Shown here piece after piece: positions 16,382 to 24,718 of a stretch of DNA of 64,000 nt (within the stretch, counting starts at the first letter, position 1; each line of letters opens with the position of its first letter). The notes under the pieces were generated by a model. The model was not told the origin of the DNA, made no database searches, and saw only the letters and a list, made by a program, of their open reading frames with translations. The translations under genes and the position numbers were made by a program. The stretch lies in contig CAYWLG010000003.1 of NCBI GenBank assembly GCA_964459385.1, positions 62,001-126,000 on the forward strand, written 5' to 3'. The DNA is from UBA6107 sp964459385 (lineage in GTDB: Bacteria > Chloroflexota > Anaerolineae > Anaerolineales > Anaerolineaceae).

Positions 16382-17071
16382 ATGGACCCCAACCGTAAAA
16401 AATGGAATGAAGACTTCAAGTTGCTGCGCAAGCTGCTCAACGACCCGCAAACGTTGGCTGAGGGCAAGACCCTCTTCTTGAGCCTGCACGCCCCGCTGCA
16501 CGCGCGTGCCGTATCAGGACAGGCGGGCTGGAACCTGGACGAAGAACTGTGGCAAGGGTTGGACGAGGCCATCCTGCGCTGCATCCCGGCCGGGGAAGAG
16601 CACTCCATCGCCTGGTGTTTGTGGCATCTGGCGCGCATCGAAGACATCACCATGAACGTGCTGGTGGCCGGGCAAGATCAGCTCTTCGAGCGCGAAGGCT
16701 GGGCGGCACGCCTGCACGCTCCCATCAAAGACAGCGGTAACCTCATCAGTGAGGAACATCTGCACGCCCTCAGCACCCAGGTGGACGGGGCAGCCCTGCA
16801 TGAGTATCGCAGCGCGGTGGGCAAGAGCACCCGCGCCGTGGTGCAGGATTTGACCGCCGCCGATCTCAAACGCAAGACACCGCCCGAACGGCTGCGAAAA
16901 GCACTGGCCGAAGGCGCCATTCACCCCGATGCCACCGGTGTGGTGGAGTATTGGGGCGGACTGACGGTAAAAGGGCTGCTGCTCATGCCGCCCACACGGC
17001 ACACGCTCTTTCACATGAACGAAAGCCTCACCCTCAAACGCAAAGCGCAAAAGGTCTTGCACCAGAAATGA
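16382..17071 (+). CDS. DinB-like metalloprotein
   Basis: About 229 residues of the DinB/YfiT four-helix fold, recognised by HSIAWCLWHLARIEDITMNVL (a histidine in the WHLARIED helix is a typical metal ligand) and a C-terminal PPTRHTLFHMNES histidine pair. Family members include thiol transferases using bacillithiol or mycothiol. I use the ATG at 16382, five bases after GAGGTG; an in-frame GTG at 16376 would sit on that ribosome site. Its stop overlaps the start of the BioF-like gene (ATGA). Confidence 0.75.
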   Translation: MDPNRKKWNEDFKLLRKLLNDPQTLAEGKTLFLSLHAPLHARAVSGQAGWNLDEELWQGLDEAILRCIPAGEEHSIAWCLWHLARIEDITMNVLVAGQDQLFEREGWAARLHAPIKDSGNLISEEHLHALSTQVDGAALHEYRSAVGKSTRAVVQDLTAADLKRKTPPERLRKALAEGAIHPDATGVVEYWGGLTVKGLLLMPPTRHTLFHMNESLTLKRKAQKVLHQK

Positions 17072-18165
17072 CGACCTACATGCAAGGCCCGGCCGGCGCC
17101 GTGACGGTGATCAACGGTCGCAGTATGGATTACTTCTGCGGCTGCGGCTATCTGGGGCTGCAAAGCCACCCGGCTGTGCTGGCGGCGGCCCAAGAGGCGT
17201 TGGAACAGTACGGCCTTTCGACGGCCACCTCGCGCGGCGGGTACGGCGAACACCCGGTTTATGACGAACTCGAAAAGCAGGCGGCGCTCAGCCTGGGCTG
17301 CCAGCGCCTGCTGTATTTTGCCAGCGGCTACATGGGGGCCTCCATTCTGGTGCAGACGGGTTTGCAGGCCAATGACCATTTCTTTCTGGACGAGAGCGCA
17401 CACTTCAGCCTGTGGGATGCCGCCGCCCTGAGCAATCACGCGGTCAGTTCGTTTCGCCATCTCGATGCCGCCGATCTGGCTGCCCGCCTCAAGGCCGAGC
17501 TGCAAGCCGGGGAGCGGCCGGTGCTGCTGACGGATGGGCTCTTTCCCATCTCAGGCGAGATCGCCCCGCTGCCGGAATATGCGGCTGTTTTGCGCCCCCT
17601 GCACGGACGGCTGATCGTGGATGACGCCCACGCGGTGGGGGTGCTGGGCGCGCACGGGCGCGGCAGCGCCGAGCATTTCGGGCTCAGCGAAGCGGATTGC
17701 TTAAGTACCGCTACTTTCAATAAAGCTTTGGGTGGGTTTGGCGGCTTCATTGCCGGCAGCACCCGTTTGGTAAATCAACTGGAGCAAAACTCGCGCATCT
17801 TCATCGGCTCGAGCCCGCCGCCCCTGCCGGCCGCGGCCGCTGCGGCTAAAGCCCTTCAAGTGCTGCGCGAAGACCCGTCCATTCTGGCCTCGCTGCGCCG
17901 CAACGTGGCCCAACTGCGCGCCGGGCTGCGTCAAAACGGCTGGCCGGTCGAGATCAGCGACAGCCCCATCGTTTGTTTGCAGGCACGTGACAAAATGAAT
18001 TTCTTGCGGGTGCGCGACCGGCTCTTTGAGCAGGGCATCGCCGTGGAATATGTGACCAATTATCCGAGCGCGCCGGCAGGCGGCGGCCTGCGCCTGGCCG
18101 TGTTCGCCAGCCATAGCGCTGAACAGATCGAACGCCTGCTCACTGCGCTGGCGGCTGCCCTGTGA
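17068..18165 (+). CDS. PLP-dependent alpha-oxoamine synthase-like enzyme (BioF/KBL family)
   Basis: 365 residues, fold type I. Visible features: the start YFCGCGYLGLQSHPAV, a stacking histidine H112 in ESAHFSLWD, D185 and H188 in VDDAHAVGVLG for the PLP ring, and the Schiff-base lysine K219 in STATFNKALGG. Members condense an amino acid with an acyl-CoA (8-amino-7-oxononanoate synthase, glycine C-acetyltransferase) or act as aminotransferases. There are no other biotin genes nearby, so BioF activity is not established. The start is the ATG overlapping the DinB stop; an upstream extension in the frame runs inside the DinB gene and is rejected. Confidence 0.8.
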   Translation: MTTYMQGPAGAVTVINGRSMDYFCGCGYLGLQSHPAVLAAAQEALEQYGLSTATSRGGYGEHPVYDELEKQAALSLGCQRLLYFASGYMGASILVQTGLQANDHFFLDESAHFSLWDAAALSNHAVSSFRHLDAADLAARLKAELQAGERPVLLTDGLFPISGEIAPLPEYAAVLRPLHGRLIVDDAHAVGVLGAHGRGSAEHFGLSEADCLSTATFNKALGGFGGFIAGSTRLVNQLEQNSRIFIGSSPPPLPAAAAAAKALQVLREDPSILASLRRNVAQLRAGLRQNGWPVEISDSPIVCLQARDKMNFLRVRDRLFEQGIAVEYVTNYPSAPAGGGLRLAVFASHSAEQIERLLTALAAAL

Positions 18166-18183
18166 GCAATTGATGCCGGGAAA

Positions 18184-18636
18184 TCAACCTTGCGATGAAT
18201 GAGCCTTTTGTCTGAAAAGCCCCAAAAAGCCCACCCCGGCGAGGAGCATCGCATCGAGGCGCAGAAAACTTGGCTCGACGCTCACCAGATCTACATAAAA
18301 AGCATGAAAAGAAACCGGCTCGACAAATAACGCGCTCAACAACATGGAGCCGGAGTACGTTAATAAAACAAACGCCAGCAGTCCCAACAACAGGAGCAAG
18401 ATCGAGCTAACCCGGCTTTGCCCCACCTGCTCATAAACCGTCCAGACAAACAGCAGGGTCAAAGCGGCCCAACCAAAATAACCCGGCAATTGAATCCACA
18501 ACAAATGCAACGGCACCTGGCTCAGATCTGCCCCCGAGATCAAATCTGATCTCAGGAAATAGCGAATGCCCAGATCGTACAGCAGCGAAAAGACCACCCA
18601 AACGATTGCCACCCAGAGCGCAGCAGACTTCTTCAT
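18184..18636 (-). CDS. Small integral membrane protein of unknown function
   Basis: 150 residues with about four membrane segments (ALWVAIVWVVFSLLYDLGI, GYFGWAALTLLFVWTVYEQV, SSILLLLLGLLAFVLLTYSG, LDAMLLAGVGFLGLF). I recognise no domain. The ATG at 18636 has a near-perfect AAAGGAGG site, so the longer frame starting at 18678 is rejected. It is convergent with the BioF-like gene and divergent from the ABC importer. Confidence 0.7.
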   Translation of the reverse strand: MKKSAALWVAIVWVVFSLLYDLGIRYFLRSDLISGADLSQVPLHLLWIQLPGYFGWAALTLLFVWTVYEQVGQSRVSSILLLLLGLLAFVLLTYSGSMLLSALFVEPVSFHAFYVDLVSVEPSFLRLDAMLLAGVGFLGLFRQKAHSSQG

Positions 18637-18825
18637 CTTTCCTCCTTTGCCTGTGCAGTAACATCCGTATGATAGCACGGGGTTGTTGTCTATTCAACCA
18701 ACAATGCGCAAAATTCATTAATCAACATTTAACAATCCGATAATCAGCGCATGAGAATGCCTTAACCTCCTCTGGATAAGATACACAGAGCAATTGTATT
18801 TTGCCAAAAATCCAAAGGAGTTTAT

Positions 18826-19965
18826 ATGTTGAAGAAGGCCTCTAGCATCAAAATCGTTTCACTCGTTCTTCTGCTGGGCATCGTCCTGACCGCTTGCAGC
18901 CAGACCGCCCCATCAGCCACCCAGGCACCCGCCGCATCCGATGGCAGCATGGATTCACTCGTTGCCGCCGCCAAAGCCGAAGGCACCCTCACCACCATCG
19001 CCCTGCCCCATGACTGGTGCAACTACGGCGAAGTCATCGATGCATTCAAAGCCAAATACGGCATTGCCGTTAATGAACTCAACCCCGATGCCGGTTCAGG
19101 CGACGAAGTTGAAGCCATCAAAGCCAACAAAGACAACACCGGCCCGCAGGCCCCTGATGTGATCGACGTGGGCTTTGCCTTTGGCCCCTCTGCCAAAGAC
19201 GAAGGCTTGCTCATGCCTTACAAAGTGTCCACCTGGGATAGCATCCCGGCTGACGCCAAAGACGCCGATGGTTACTGGTACGGCGATTACTACGGTGTGC
19301 TCTCCTTCCTTGTCAACACCGATGTTCAGCCCAACGTTCCTACCGACTGGAGCGATCTGCTCAACGCTGACTACAACGGCCAGGTTGCCCTCTCCGGCGA
19401 TCCCCGTGTTTCCAATCAGGCCATCCAGTCTGTTTACGCCGCTGCCCTGGCCAATGGTGGTTCACTCGATAACGCCCAGGCCGGACTCGACTTCTTCGCC
19501 AGCATGAACCAGGCCGGAAATTTGGTTCCCCTCATCGCCAACAACGGCCTCGTTGCCAAGGGCGAAACCCCCGTGCGCATCACCTGGGACTACAATGCTC
19601 TGGCCGCCATCGACTCCTTTGCCGGTAACCCCAAAGCTGAAGTTGTCATCCCCGCCACCGGTCGCTTCGCCGGCGTGTACGTGCAGGCCATCAGCGCTTA
19701 TGCACCGCACCCCAACGCTGCCAAACTGTGGATGGAATTCCTCTACTCAGACGAAGGCCAGACCCTGTGGATGAAAGGCTACTGCCATCCCATCCGCGAA
19801 TCTGACATGCGCGCCCGCAATGTGGTTCCGCAGGAAATCCTCGCCAAGCTGCCCGACGTAAGCGGTGCCGTTTTCCCGACCGTTGACCAGCTCAACGCTG
19901 CCAAAGATCTCATCACCAAGAACTGGGATTCCGTGGTCGGCGCCAACATCCAAGATGCTCAGTAA
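18826..19965 (+). CDS. ABC transporter substrate-binding lipoprotein (polyamine/iron/phosphonate type)
   Basis: A 379-residue lipoprotein with signal peptide and lipobox LTAC (C25), a short Ser/Ala/Pro linker, and a periplasmic-binding domain of the SBP_bac_1/8 type (VAAAKAEGTLTTIALPHDW, then YGVLSFLVNTD and YSDEGQTLWMKGYCHPIRE). The type is that of spermidine/putrescine, ferric iron or 2-aminoethylphosphonate importers. GGAG lies seven bases before the ATG. It heads a five-gene operon (binding protein, two permeases, ATPase, phosphatase). A hairpin follows its stop and probably raises its transcript level above that of the permeases. Confidence 0.88.
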   Translation: MLKKASSIKIVSLVLLLGIVLTACSQTAPSATQAPAASDGSMDSLVAAAKAEGTLTTIALPHDWCNYGEVIDAFKAKYGIAVNELNPDAGSGDEVEAIKANKDNTGPQAPDVIDVGFAFGPSAKDEGLLMPYKVSTWDSIPADAKDADGYWYGDYYGVLSFLVNTDVQPNVPTDWSDLLNADYNGQVALSGDPRVSNQAIQSVYAAALANGGSLDNAQAGLDFFASMNQAGNLVPLIANNGLVAKGETPVRITWDYNALAAIDSFAGNPKAEVVIPATGRFAGVYVQAISAYAPHPNAAKLWMEFLYSDEGQTLWMKGYCHPIRESDMRARNVVPQEILAKLPDVSGAVFPTVDQLNAAKDLITKNWDSVVGANIQDAQ

Positions 19966-19991
19966 ACATCTTCATTAACCCTTTTCTGAAT

Positions 19992-20023
19992 GAGACCCCG
20001 GCAACTGAACGACTCGGGGTCTC
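19992..20023 (+). terminator. Intercistronic hairpin after the substrate-binding protein gene
   Basis: GAGACCCCG (19992-20000) and CGGGGTCTC (20015-20023) form a perfect 9-bp stem with a 14-base loop. No T-run follows, so it is more likely a partial terminator or mRNA-stabilising element than a full stop. Confidence 0.6.
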
Positions 20024-20039
20024 GTTCGATTCTCAGACC

Positions 20040-20924
20040 ATGACACAATCTACCGCAACCTTCCCAACTCAAAAAAATCGCCGTCTGCTGCCCTGGCTGG
20101 GCGTGGCACCTTTTTTCCTGTTTGCCCTGTTGTTCTTGATCCTGCCTTCTTTACGCCTTTTCATCGGCAGCTTTACCGATAAACAGGGCGCCTTTACCCT
20201 GGAAAACCTCAGCGAGCTCTTCACCACCCCCAGCATTCTGAACGCCTACTGGCTGAGCATTCGCATCAGCCTGGTCACGGCGCTGGGGGGCGGCTTGCTC
20301 GGCCTGCTGATGGCCTACGGCATCACGCAGGGCGGCCTGCCCAAACCCATCCGCTCGGCCTTGATCACGTTTTCGGGCGTAGCCTCCAACTTCGCCGGTG
20401 TGCCGCTGGCCTTTGCCTTTGTGGCCACGCTGGGACGCACCGGTTTCATCACCGCCCTGCTGCGGGATGTGTTTGGGGTGAGCCTTTACAACATCGGCTT
20501 CAACCTTTACAGTTTTGCCGGGCTGAGCCTGACCTATATCTACTTTCAGTTCCCCTTGATGATCCTCATCATCACCCCGGCGCTGGATGGGCTGAAAAAA
20601 GAATGGAAAGAAGCCGCCGAAACGCTGGGCGCGAATAACCGGCAATACTGGCTGCGTGTGGCCTTGCCCATTTTGACGCCGCCCATTTTAGGCACCATGA
20701 TCCTGCTCTTCGGCAACGCCTTTGGCGCATATGCCACCGCCTATGCCCTCACCGGCGGATCGCTGCCCATTATCTCCATTCAGATCGGCGCGCAAATCCG
20801 TGGCGATGTGCTGTATAACCCCAACCTGGGTTATGCCATGGCACTGGGCATGGTGGTCATCATGGCCGTCTCCATCGCCGGTTACTCGTGGCTGCAAAAC
20901 CGCACAGAAAGGTGGATCAAATGA
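20040..20924 (+). CDS. ABC transporter permease (PotB-like)
   Basis: 294 residues with about six membrane segments and the EAA loop EAAETLGANNRQYWLRVALP, the ATPase contact site. It resembles the first permease of polyamine, iron and phosphonate importers. The start ATG at 20040 has little ribosome-site sequence. Its stop overlaps the second permease start (ATGA). Confidence 0.88.
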   Translation: MTQSTATFPTQKNRRLLPWLGVAPFFLFALLFLILPSLRLFIGSFTDKQGAFTLENLSELFTTPSILNAYWLSIRISLVTALGGGLLGLLMAYGITQGGLPKPIRSALITFSGVASNFAGVPLAFAFVATLGRTGFITALLRDVFGVSLYNIGFNLYSFAGLSLTYIYFQFPLMILIITPALDGLKKEWKEAAETLGANNRQYWLRVALPILTPPILGTMILLFGNAFGAYATAYALTGGSLPIISIQIGAQIRGDVLYNPNLGYAMALGMVVIMAVSIAGYSWLQNRTERWIK

Positions 20925-21751
20925 AACGATCTGCGACCCGCAAGGTTCCCGTCTGGAGCTGGATCTGGTTCATCATCGGCGCGCTTTACTTCATTTTGCC
21001 GCTCTATGCCACCCTTGATTTTTCTTTGCGCATGCAGCGAGGTACGCTGAGCATTTTGGCCTATCAGAAGGCCTTCAGTGACCCCGATTTTCTGGAATCT
21101 TTTCTCTTTTCCACCCTCATCGCCGTGGTGACCATCTTCGGCAGCATTCTGCTCATCTTCCCCACCGCCTACTGGGTGCGCATGCGGCTGCCGCAAGCGC
21201 GGCGTATCATCGAGTTCATCACCCTGCTGCCCTTTGTGGTACCGGCCATCATTCTGGTCTTCGGCATGATCCGCATCTACAGTATTCCGATCAGAATTCC
21301 TTTTACCTCGATCACGCTCATTCAGCCACTGACCAATTCGCCGCTGGGCACCAACCTGCTGCTGGTGGCTGGGTACGTCGTGCTTTCGCTGCCCTACATG
21401 TACCGCTCCATCGACACCGGCCTGCGCGCTATGGACGTGCGCTCGCTCAGCGAAGCCGCCCAGAGCCTGGGGGCGAGCTTCTTCACCATTTTGACACGCA
21501 TCATTTTGCCCAACATTCGCTCGGCCCTGCTCAGCGGCGCCCTGCTGACCTTTGCCATCGTCATCGGTGAAGTGACCCTCTCGTCCTTCCTGAACCGCCC
21601 GGCCTTTGGGCCTTATCTGTGGCTGCTCGGCCAGCACCGCGCCTACGAACCGGCGGCGCTGTCGTTCATCAGCTTCCTGCTCACCTGGGCGGCTCTGGGC
21701 ATCATCCAGTTCATCACCGGCGGGCAAAGCCAGACGACCGGTGCCCACTAA
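20921..21751 (+). CDS. ABC transporter permease (PotC-like)
   Basis: About 276 residues with six membrane segments and the EAA loop EAAQSLGASFFTILTRIILP. It pairs with the upstream permease to form the channel. The start is the ATG at 20921, overlapping the previous stop by 4 bases; a longer frame starting at 20888 is not used. Confidence 0.88.
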   Translation: MKRSATRKVPVWSWIWFIIGALYFILPLYATLDFSLRMQRGTLSILAYQKAFSDPDFLESFLFSTLIAVVTIFGSILLIFPTAYWVRMRLPQARRIIEFITLLPFVVPAIILVFGMIRIYSIPIRIPFTSITLIQPLTNSPLGTNLLLVAGYVVLSLPYMYRSIDTGLRAMDVRSLSEAAQSLGASFFTILTRIILPNIRSALLSGALLTFAIVIGEVTLSSFLNRPAFGPYLWLLGQHRAYEPAALSFISFLLTWAALGIIQFITGGQSQTTGAH

Positions 21752-21773
21752 AACTATTTGGGATATATCGACT

Positions 21774-22823
21774 ATGACCTATCTTAACCTTAATAACCTT
21801 ACCAAGTCGTTCAACGAGAATATCGTCATCAAAAACGTGGATCTGGCGGTCGAAAAAGGGGAATTCGTTTCTTTTCTTGGCCCAAGTGGCTGCGGCAAAA
21901 CCACCACCCTACGCATGGTCGCCGGGTTCGAGTCGCCCAGCAGCGGGCAGATCTTTCTCGACGGCACCGATATCACCTCTCTTCCGCCCAGCCAGCGCAA
22001 TTTGGGCATGGTGTTTCAATCTTACGCGCTCTTCCCCAACCTCACCGTTTTTCAGAACATCGCTTTTGGCCTCGAAGTCAAGCATGTGCCTGCGGCTGAG
22101 ATCCGCAATCGGGTGAATGAAATGTTGTCCATCATCCAGATGCAATCTTATGCTCATCGTTTTCCTTCGCAGCTTTCGGGCGGCCAACAGCAGCGTGTGG
22201 CGCTGGCCCGCGCCCTGGCTACTCATCCGCGCGTGCTGCTGCTGGATGAGCCCCTCTCGGCTCTGGATGCCAAAATCCGTGTGGAACTGCGCCAGGAAAT
22301 TCGCCAGATTCAGCAAAAGCTCAAGATCACTGCCATTTATGTGACCCACGATCAGGAAGAAGCCTTTGCCCTCTCAGATCGGGTGGTGGTGATGCGTGAT
22401 GGCGTCATCGAACAGGCCGGCAGCCCGTTTGACATCTATAACTACCCGGCCAGCCAGTTCGTGGCCACCTTCGTTGGACAGATCAATTTGCTGCCTGTTA
22501 CAATGGTAGATCATGCCCAAATGCAGGTGAGCGTTGGCCAAAAGACCGTTCAGGTCGGACGCATGGGGGAACGCAAAGACAAACTTCCCCTGCTGGCCAT
22601 CCGCTACGAAGAGATCAAACCCGGCCGGCGTGAGGGCTGCAACAATTTGCGTGGCAAAGTGACCCACCTGGCCTATTTGGGCGCCATTGTGCGCTGTCAC
22701 ATTGATTTTGACGGCAGCGACCTGGTGATGGACCTTTTCAACGAAAAGAACCTGGCCCTGCCTGAGGTGGGCAGCGAGATGGATTTTAATTTTTCACAAG
22801 AGGCTTGCTGGTTGTTATGGTAG
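21774..22823 (+). CDS. ABC transporter ATP-binding protein (PotA/FbpC-like)
   Basis: 349 residues. Walker A GPSGCGKT (36-43), Q-loop, signature LSGGQ (134-138) and Walker B LLLDEP (155-160) are intact, followed by the H-loop VTHDQEEA. A C-terminal TOBE-like domain (about 240-349) is present. It energises the importer. The start at 21774 (MTYLNLNNLTKSF) is chosen because the longer frame begins inside the permease gene. Its last codons overlap the HAD gene start by 7 bases. Confidence 0.92.
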   Translation: MTYLNLNNLTKSFNENIVIKNVDLAVEKGEFVSFLGPSGCGKTTTLRMVAGFESPSSGQIFLDGTDITSLPPSQRNLGMVFQSYALFPNLTVFQNIAFGLEVKHVPAAEIRNRVNEMLSIIQMQSYAHRFPSQLSGGQQQRVALARALATHPRVLLLDEPLSALDAKIRVELRQEIRQIQQKLKITAIYVTHDQEEAFALSDRVVVMRDGVIEQAGSPFDIYNYPASQFVATFVGQINLLPVTMVDHAQMQVSVGQKTVQVGRMGERKDKLPLLAIRYEEIKPGRREGCNNLRGKVTHLAYLGAIVRCHIDFDGSDLVMDLFNEKNLALPEVGSEMDFNFSQEACWLLW

Positions 22824-23482
22824 AAACGCTGGCGCTGTTTGACCTTGATTCAACCCTGCTGGAGGGGGATTGCGAATGGACTTGGTGCGAGCATTTGCGC
22901 AGCCAGGGCATCGTGAGTGCCGCCTTCATGACGCACTTCAAGGCATACTGCGCTGAATATGAACTGGGGATGATCCATTTTGAAGAGTACGAACGTTACA
23001 TCCTGAGCCCGGTGGCCGGTGAGTCGCCGGCTCAGGTGCAGCAAATCTTGGGGGGTTACCTGCAAAAGATCACACGGCTGATACGCCCCGGCATGCAGTC
23101 TGTTTTGGCGGGGCACCGCGCCAACGGACATACCCTCCTTTTGGCCACGGCTTCCAACAGTTTTTTGGCCGAACCGATCGCGTCCCTGCTGGGCATTCAA
23201 CAAGTGGTGAGCACACGCTGTGAATTAGTGGAGGGCGTACCCAGCGGCAAGCTCATAGGCAAGACGGCCTTTAGGGAAGGGAAAGTGGCCGCCGTCAGAA
23301 ACTGGGTCGAAGCGCACGGCGCTTCACTGATCGGCAGTTGGGGGTACAGCGATTCACATAACGATCTGCCCTTCTTAAGGCTGGTAGAGCACCCGGTGGC
23401 CGTCACCCCCGACGCCAGGCTGCGCCGCTTGGCCCGGCAATACGGCTGGCCCATTTTGGACGTGCACGCTCAGGCACTCTGA
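22817..23482 (+). CDS. HAD-IB family phosphatase
   Basis: About 221 residues of the SerB-like HAD subfamily IB. Motif I is LFDLDSTLL (nucleophile D9, D11), motif II ATASNS, the lysine lies in GKTAFREGK, and motif IV is GYSDSHNDLP. The catalytic set is complete. Location at the end of the ABC operon, overlapping the ATPase gene by 7 bases, suggests it acts on what the importer brings in, for example a phosphomonoester. Phosphoserine phosphatase activity is an alternative. It overlaps the convergent LacI gene by 13 bases. Confidence 0.85.
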   Translation: MVETLALFDLDSTLLEGDCEWTWCEHLRSQGIVSAAFMTHFKAYCAEYELGMIHFEEYERYILSPVAGESPAQVQQILGGYLQKITRLIRPGMQSVLAGHRANGHTLLLATASNSFLAEPIASLLGIQQVVSTRCELVEGVPSGKLIGKTAFREGKVAAVRNWVEAHGASLIGSWGYSDSHNDLPFLRLVEHPVAVTPDARLRRLARQYGWPILDVHAQAL

Positions 23483-24477
23483 CGAATTTTTAATTCCGGT
23501 TGAACCACAATTTGCTGTGGAGACTCTTCCCCCTCATTGATCAATGCCAACAAAGCCGTCATGGCTTTTTGTCCAAGTGCCGCCAAATCCACATGCAGCG
23601 TTGTCAGGCTGGGGCTGGTAAACGCCGCCAGCGGAATATCATCTGCTCCAACAACAGCCACCTGGTCTGGTACGCTCCGTCCTGTTTGCAAACTGGCGCG
23701 CAGCGCACCCACAGCGACCAGATCATTAAAAGCAATGATGGCGTCTACTTCAGGCAGTTGCTTAAAAAGACGTAAAGCCGCCTCTTCTCCTCCCTGGGTC
23801 GTCGGGGAACAGTGCACCACCTGCACATCACGGCAAGCCAATTTGAATTCGCGACAACCCGCATCAAATCCGCTGAGCCGCCTCTTGCTGCTAACCGAAT
23901 TTTCAGGGCCGGCAATGAGGGCGATCTGGTGACGATTCTGCGAAACCAGATAACGCACTGCCTGCTCGGTACCCCCACTATCGTTCACATTCAGTGTGGC
24001 AACCCTGAGGTTAGGTTCGCTCAATTCTCGATTGACGAGCACAGCCGCGGGTAGAGATTTTAAGTAAGGAAGCATCTCAGCCTGCGAAAGACGGGAACTA
24101 CATAACACCGCCCCTTCGATCTCTTTCTCAAGTAAAGAACGGAATGCATCTTTCTCGCGCTGTTGATCTTCTGCTGTGTTGATCAAAAACAAATTGTAGC
24201 CATTTTCATAGGCCACATCTTCGGCGCCGCGGGCAATCTGGGCAAAAAATGGATTCGCTACATCCGGCATCACCAATCCAAGCGTAGAAGTCTGGCGCGT
24301 GACCAGTCCACGGGCGAGTTGGCTGGGGTGGTAGCCCATTTCTTCGGCGATCCTGAGAATGCGGGTGCGTGTTTCTGCATTGATGCCATCGCGGTCATTC
24401 ATGGCCCGCGAAACGGTCATCAGCGAGACTCCCGCAGCCGCCGCAACGTCAGCAATGGTAATTCGATTCCGATTCAT
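23470..24477 (-). CDS. LacI-family transcriptional regulator of the uronate operon
   Basis: 335 residues: an N-terminal LacI helix-turn-helix with hinge (TIADVAAAAGVSLMTVSRAM, about 6-25, ending HPSQLARGL) and a periplasmic-binding-like effector domain. It is divergent from the sugar/uronate operon, whose promoter carries a perfect 12-base palindrome typical of LacI operators, so it is the probable repressor; glucuronate, fructuronate or an imported glycoside is the likely inducer. The ATG at 24477 has AAAGG upstream; a TTG at 24495 is less likely. The 3' end overlaps the HAD gene by 13 bases. Confidence 0.9.
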   Translation of the reverse strand: MNRNRITIADVAAAAGVSLMTVSRAMNDRDGINAETRTRILRIAEEMGYHPSQLARGLVTRQTSTLGLVMPDVANPFFAQIARGAEDVAYENGYNLFLINTAEDQQREKDAFRSLLEKEIEGAVLCSSRLSQAEMLPYLKSLPAAVLVNRELSEPNLRVATLNVNDSGGTEQAVRYLVSQNRHQIALIAGPENSVSSKRRLSGFDAGCREFKLACRDVQVVHCSPTTQGGEEAALRLFKQLPEVDAIIAFNDLVAVGALRASLQTGRSVPDQVAVVGADDIPLAAFTSPSLTTLHVDLAALGQKAMTALLALINEGEESPQQIVVQPELKIRQSA

Positions 24478-24499
24478 ACGCGACCTTTTAATCAAGATA

Positions 24500-24528
24500 T
24501 TGACAACGCGACCAATTAAAGTTATTAT
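24500..24528 (+). promoter_or_regulatory. Candidate promoter of the uronate operon
   Basis: A perfect TTGACA (24500-24505) and TATTAT (24523-24528) are separated by 17 bases. The LacI-type palindrome lies 16 bases downstream, around the expected transcription start. The 5' leader to the first ATG is long, about 180 bases. Confidence 0.7.
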
Positions 24529-24544
24529 AATCGTTAACCTTACC

Positions 24545-24556
24545 GTTAGCGCTAAC
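24545..24556. promoter_or_regulatory. LacI-family operator
   Basis: GTTAGCGCTAAC is a perfect 12-base palindrome with the central CG typical of LacI/GalR-family operators. It sits just downstream of the candidate -10 box between the LacI gene and the operon it faces. Confidence 0.75.
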
Positions 24557-24718
24557 TATTTATATTAACTTTTTTGTGCGTTAAATCATTCAATTATCGC
24601 AATTATGGAAACCGCGTCTTAACTCTTGCATCGAGGAGGTGCAACCAAGCAGGCGAACCCAGATTTGCAATCCTAGAAGAAAGATAACTCTTTATCCAAA
24701 CTTTTCAAGGAGAATGAT

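Noticed and set aside
20882..21751. A 288-codon antisense frame opposite the second permease
   Set aside because: The opposite strand encodes a clear permease with an EAA loop. The antisense product is low-complexity Gln/Arg/Asp/Gly-rich, as expected from codon bias.
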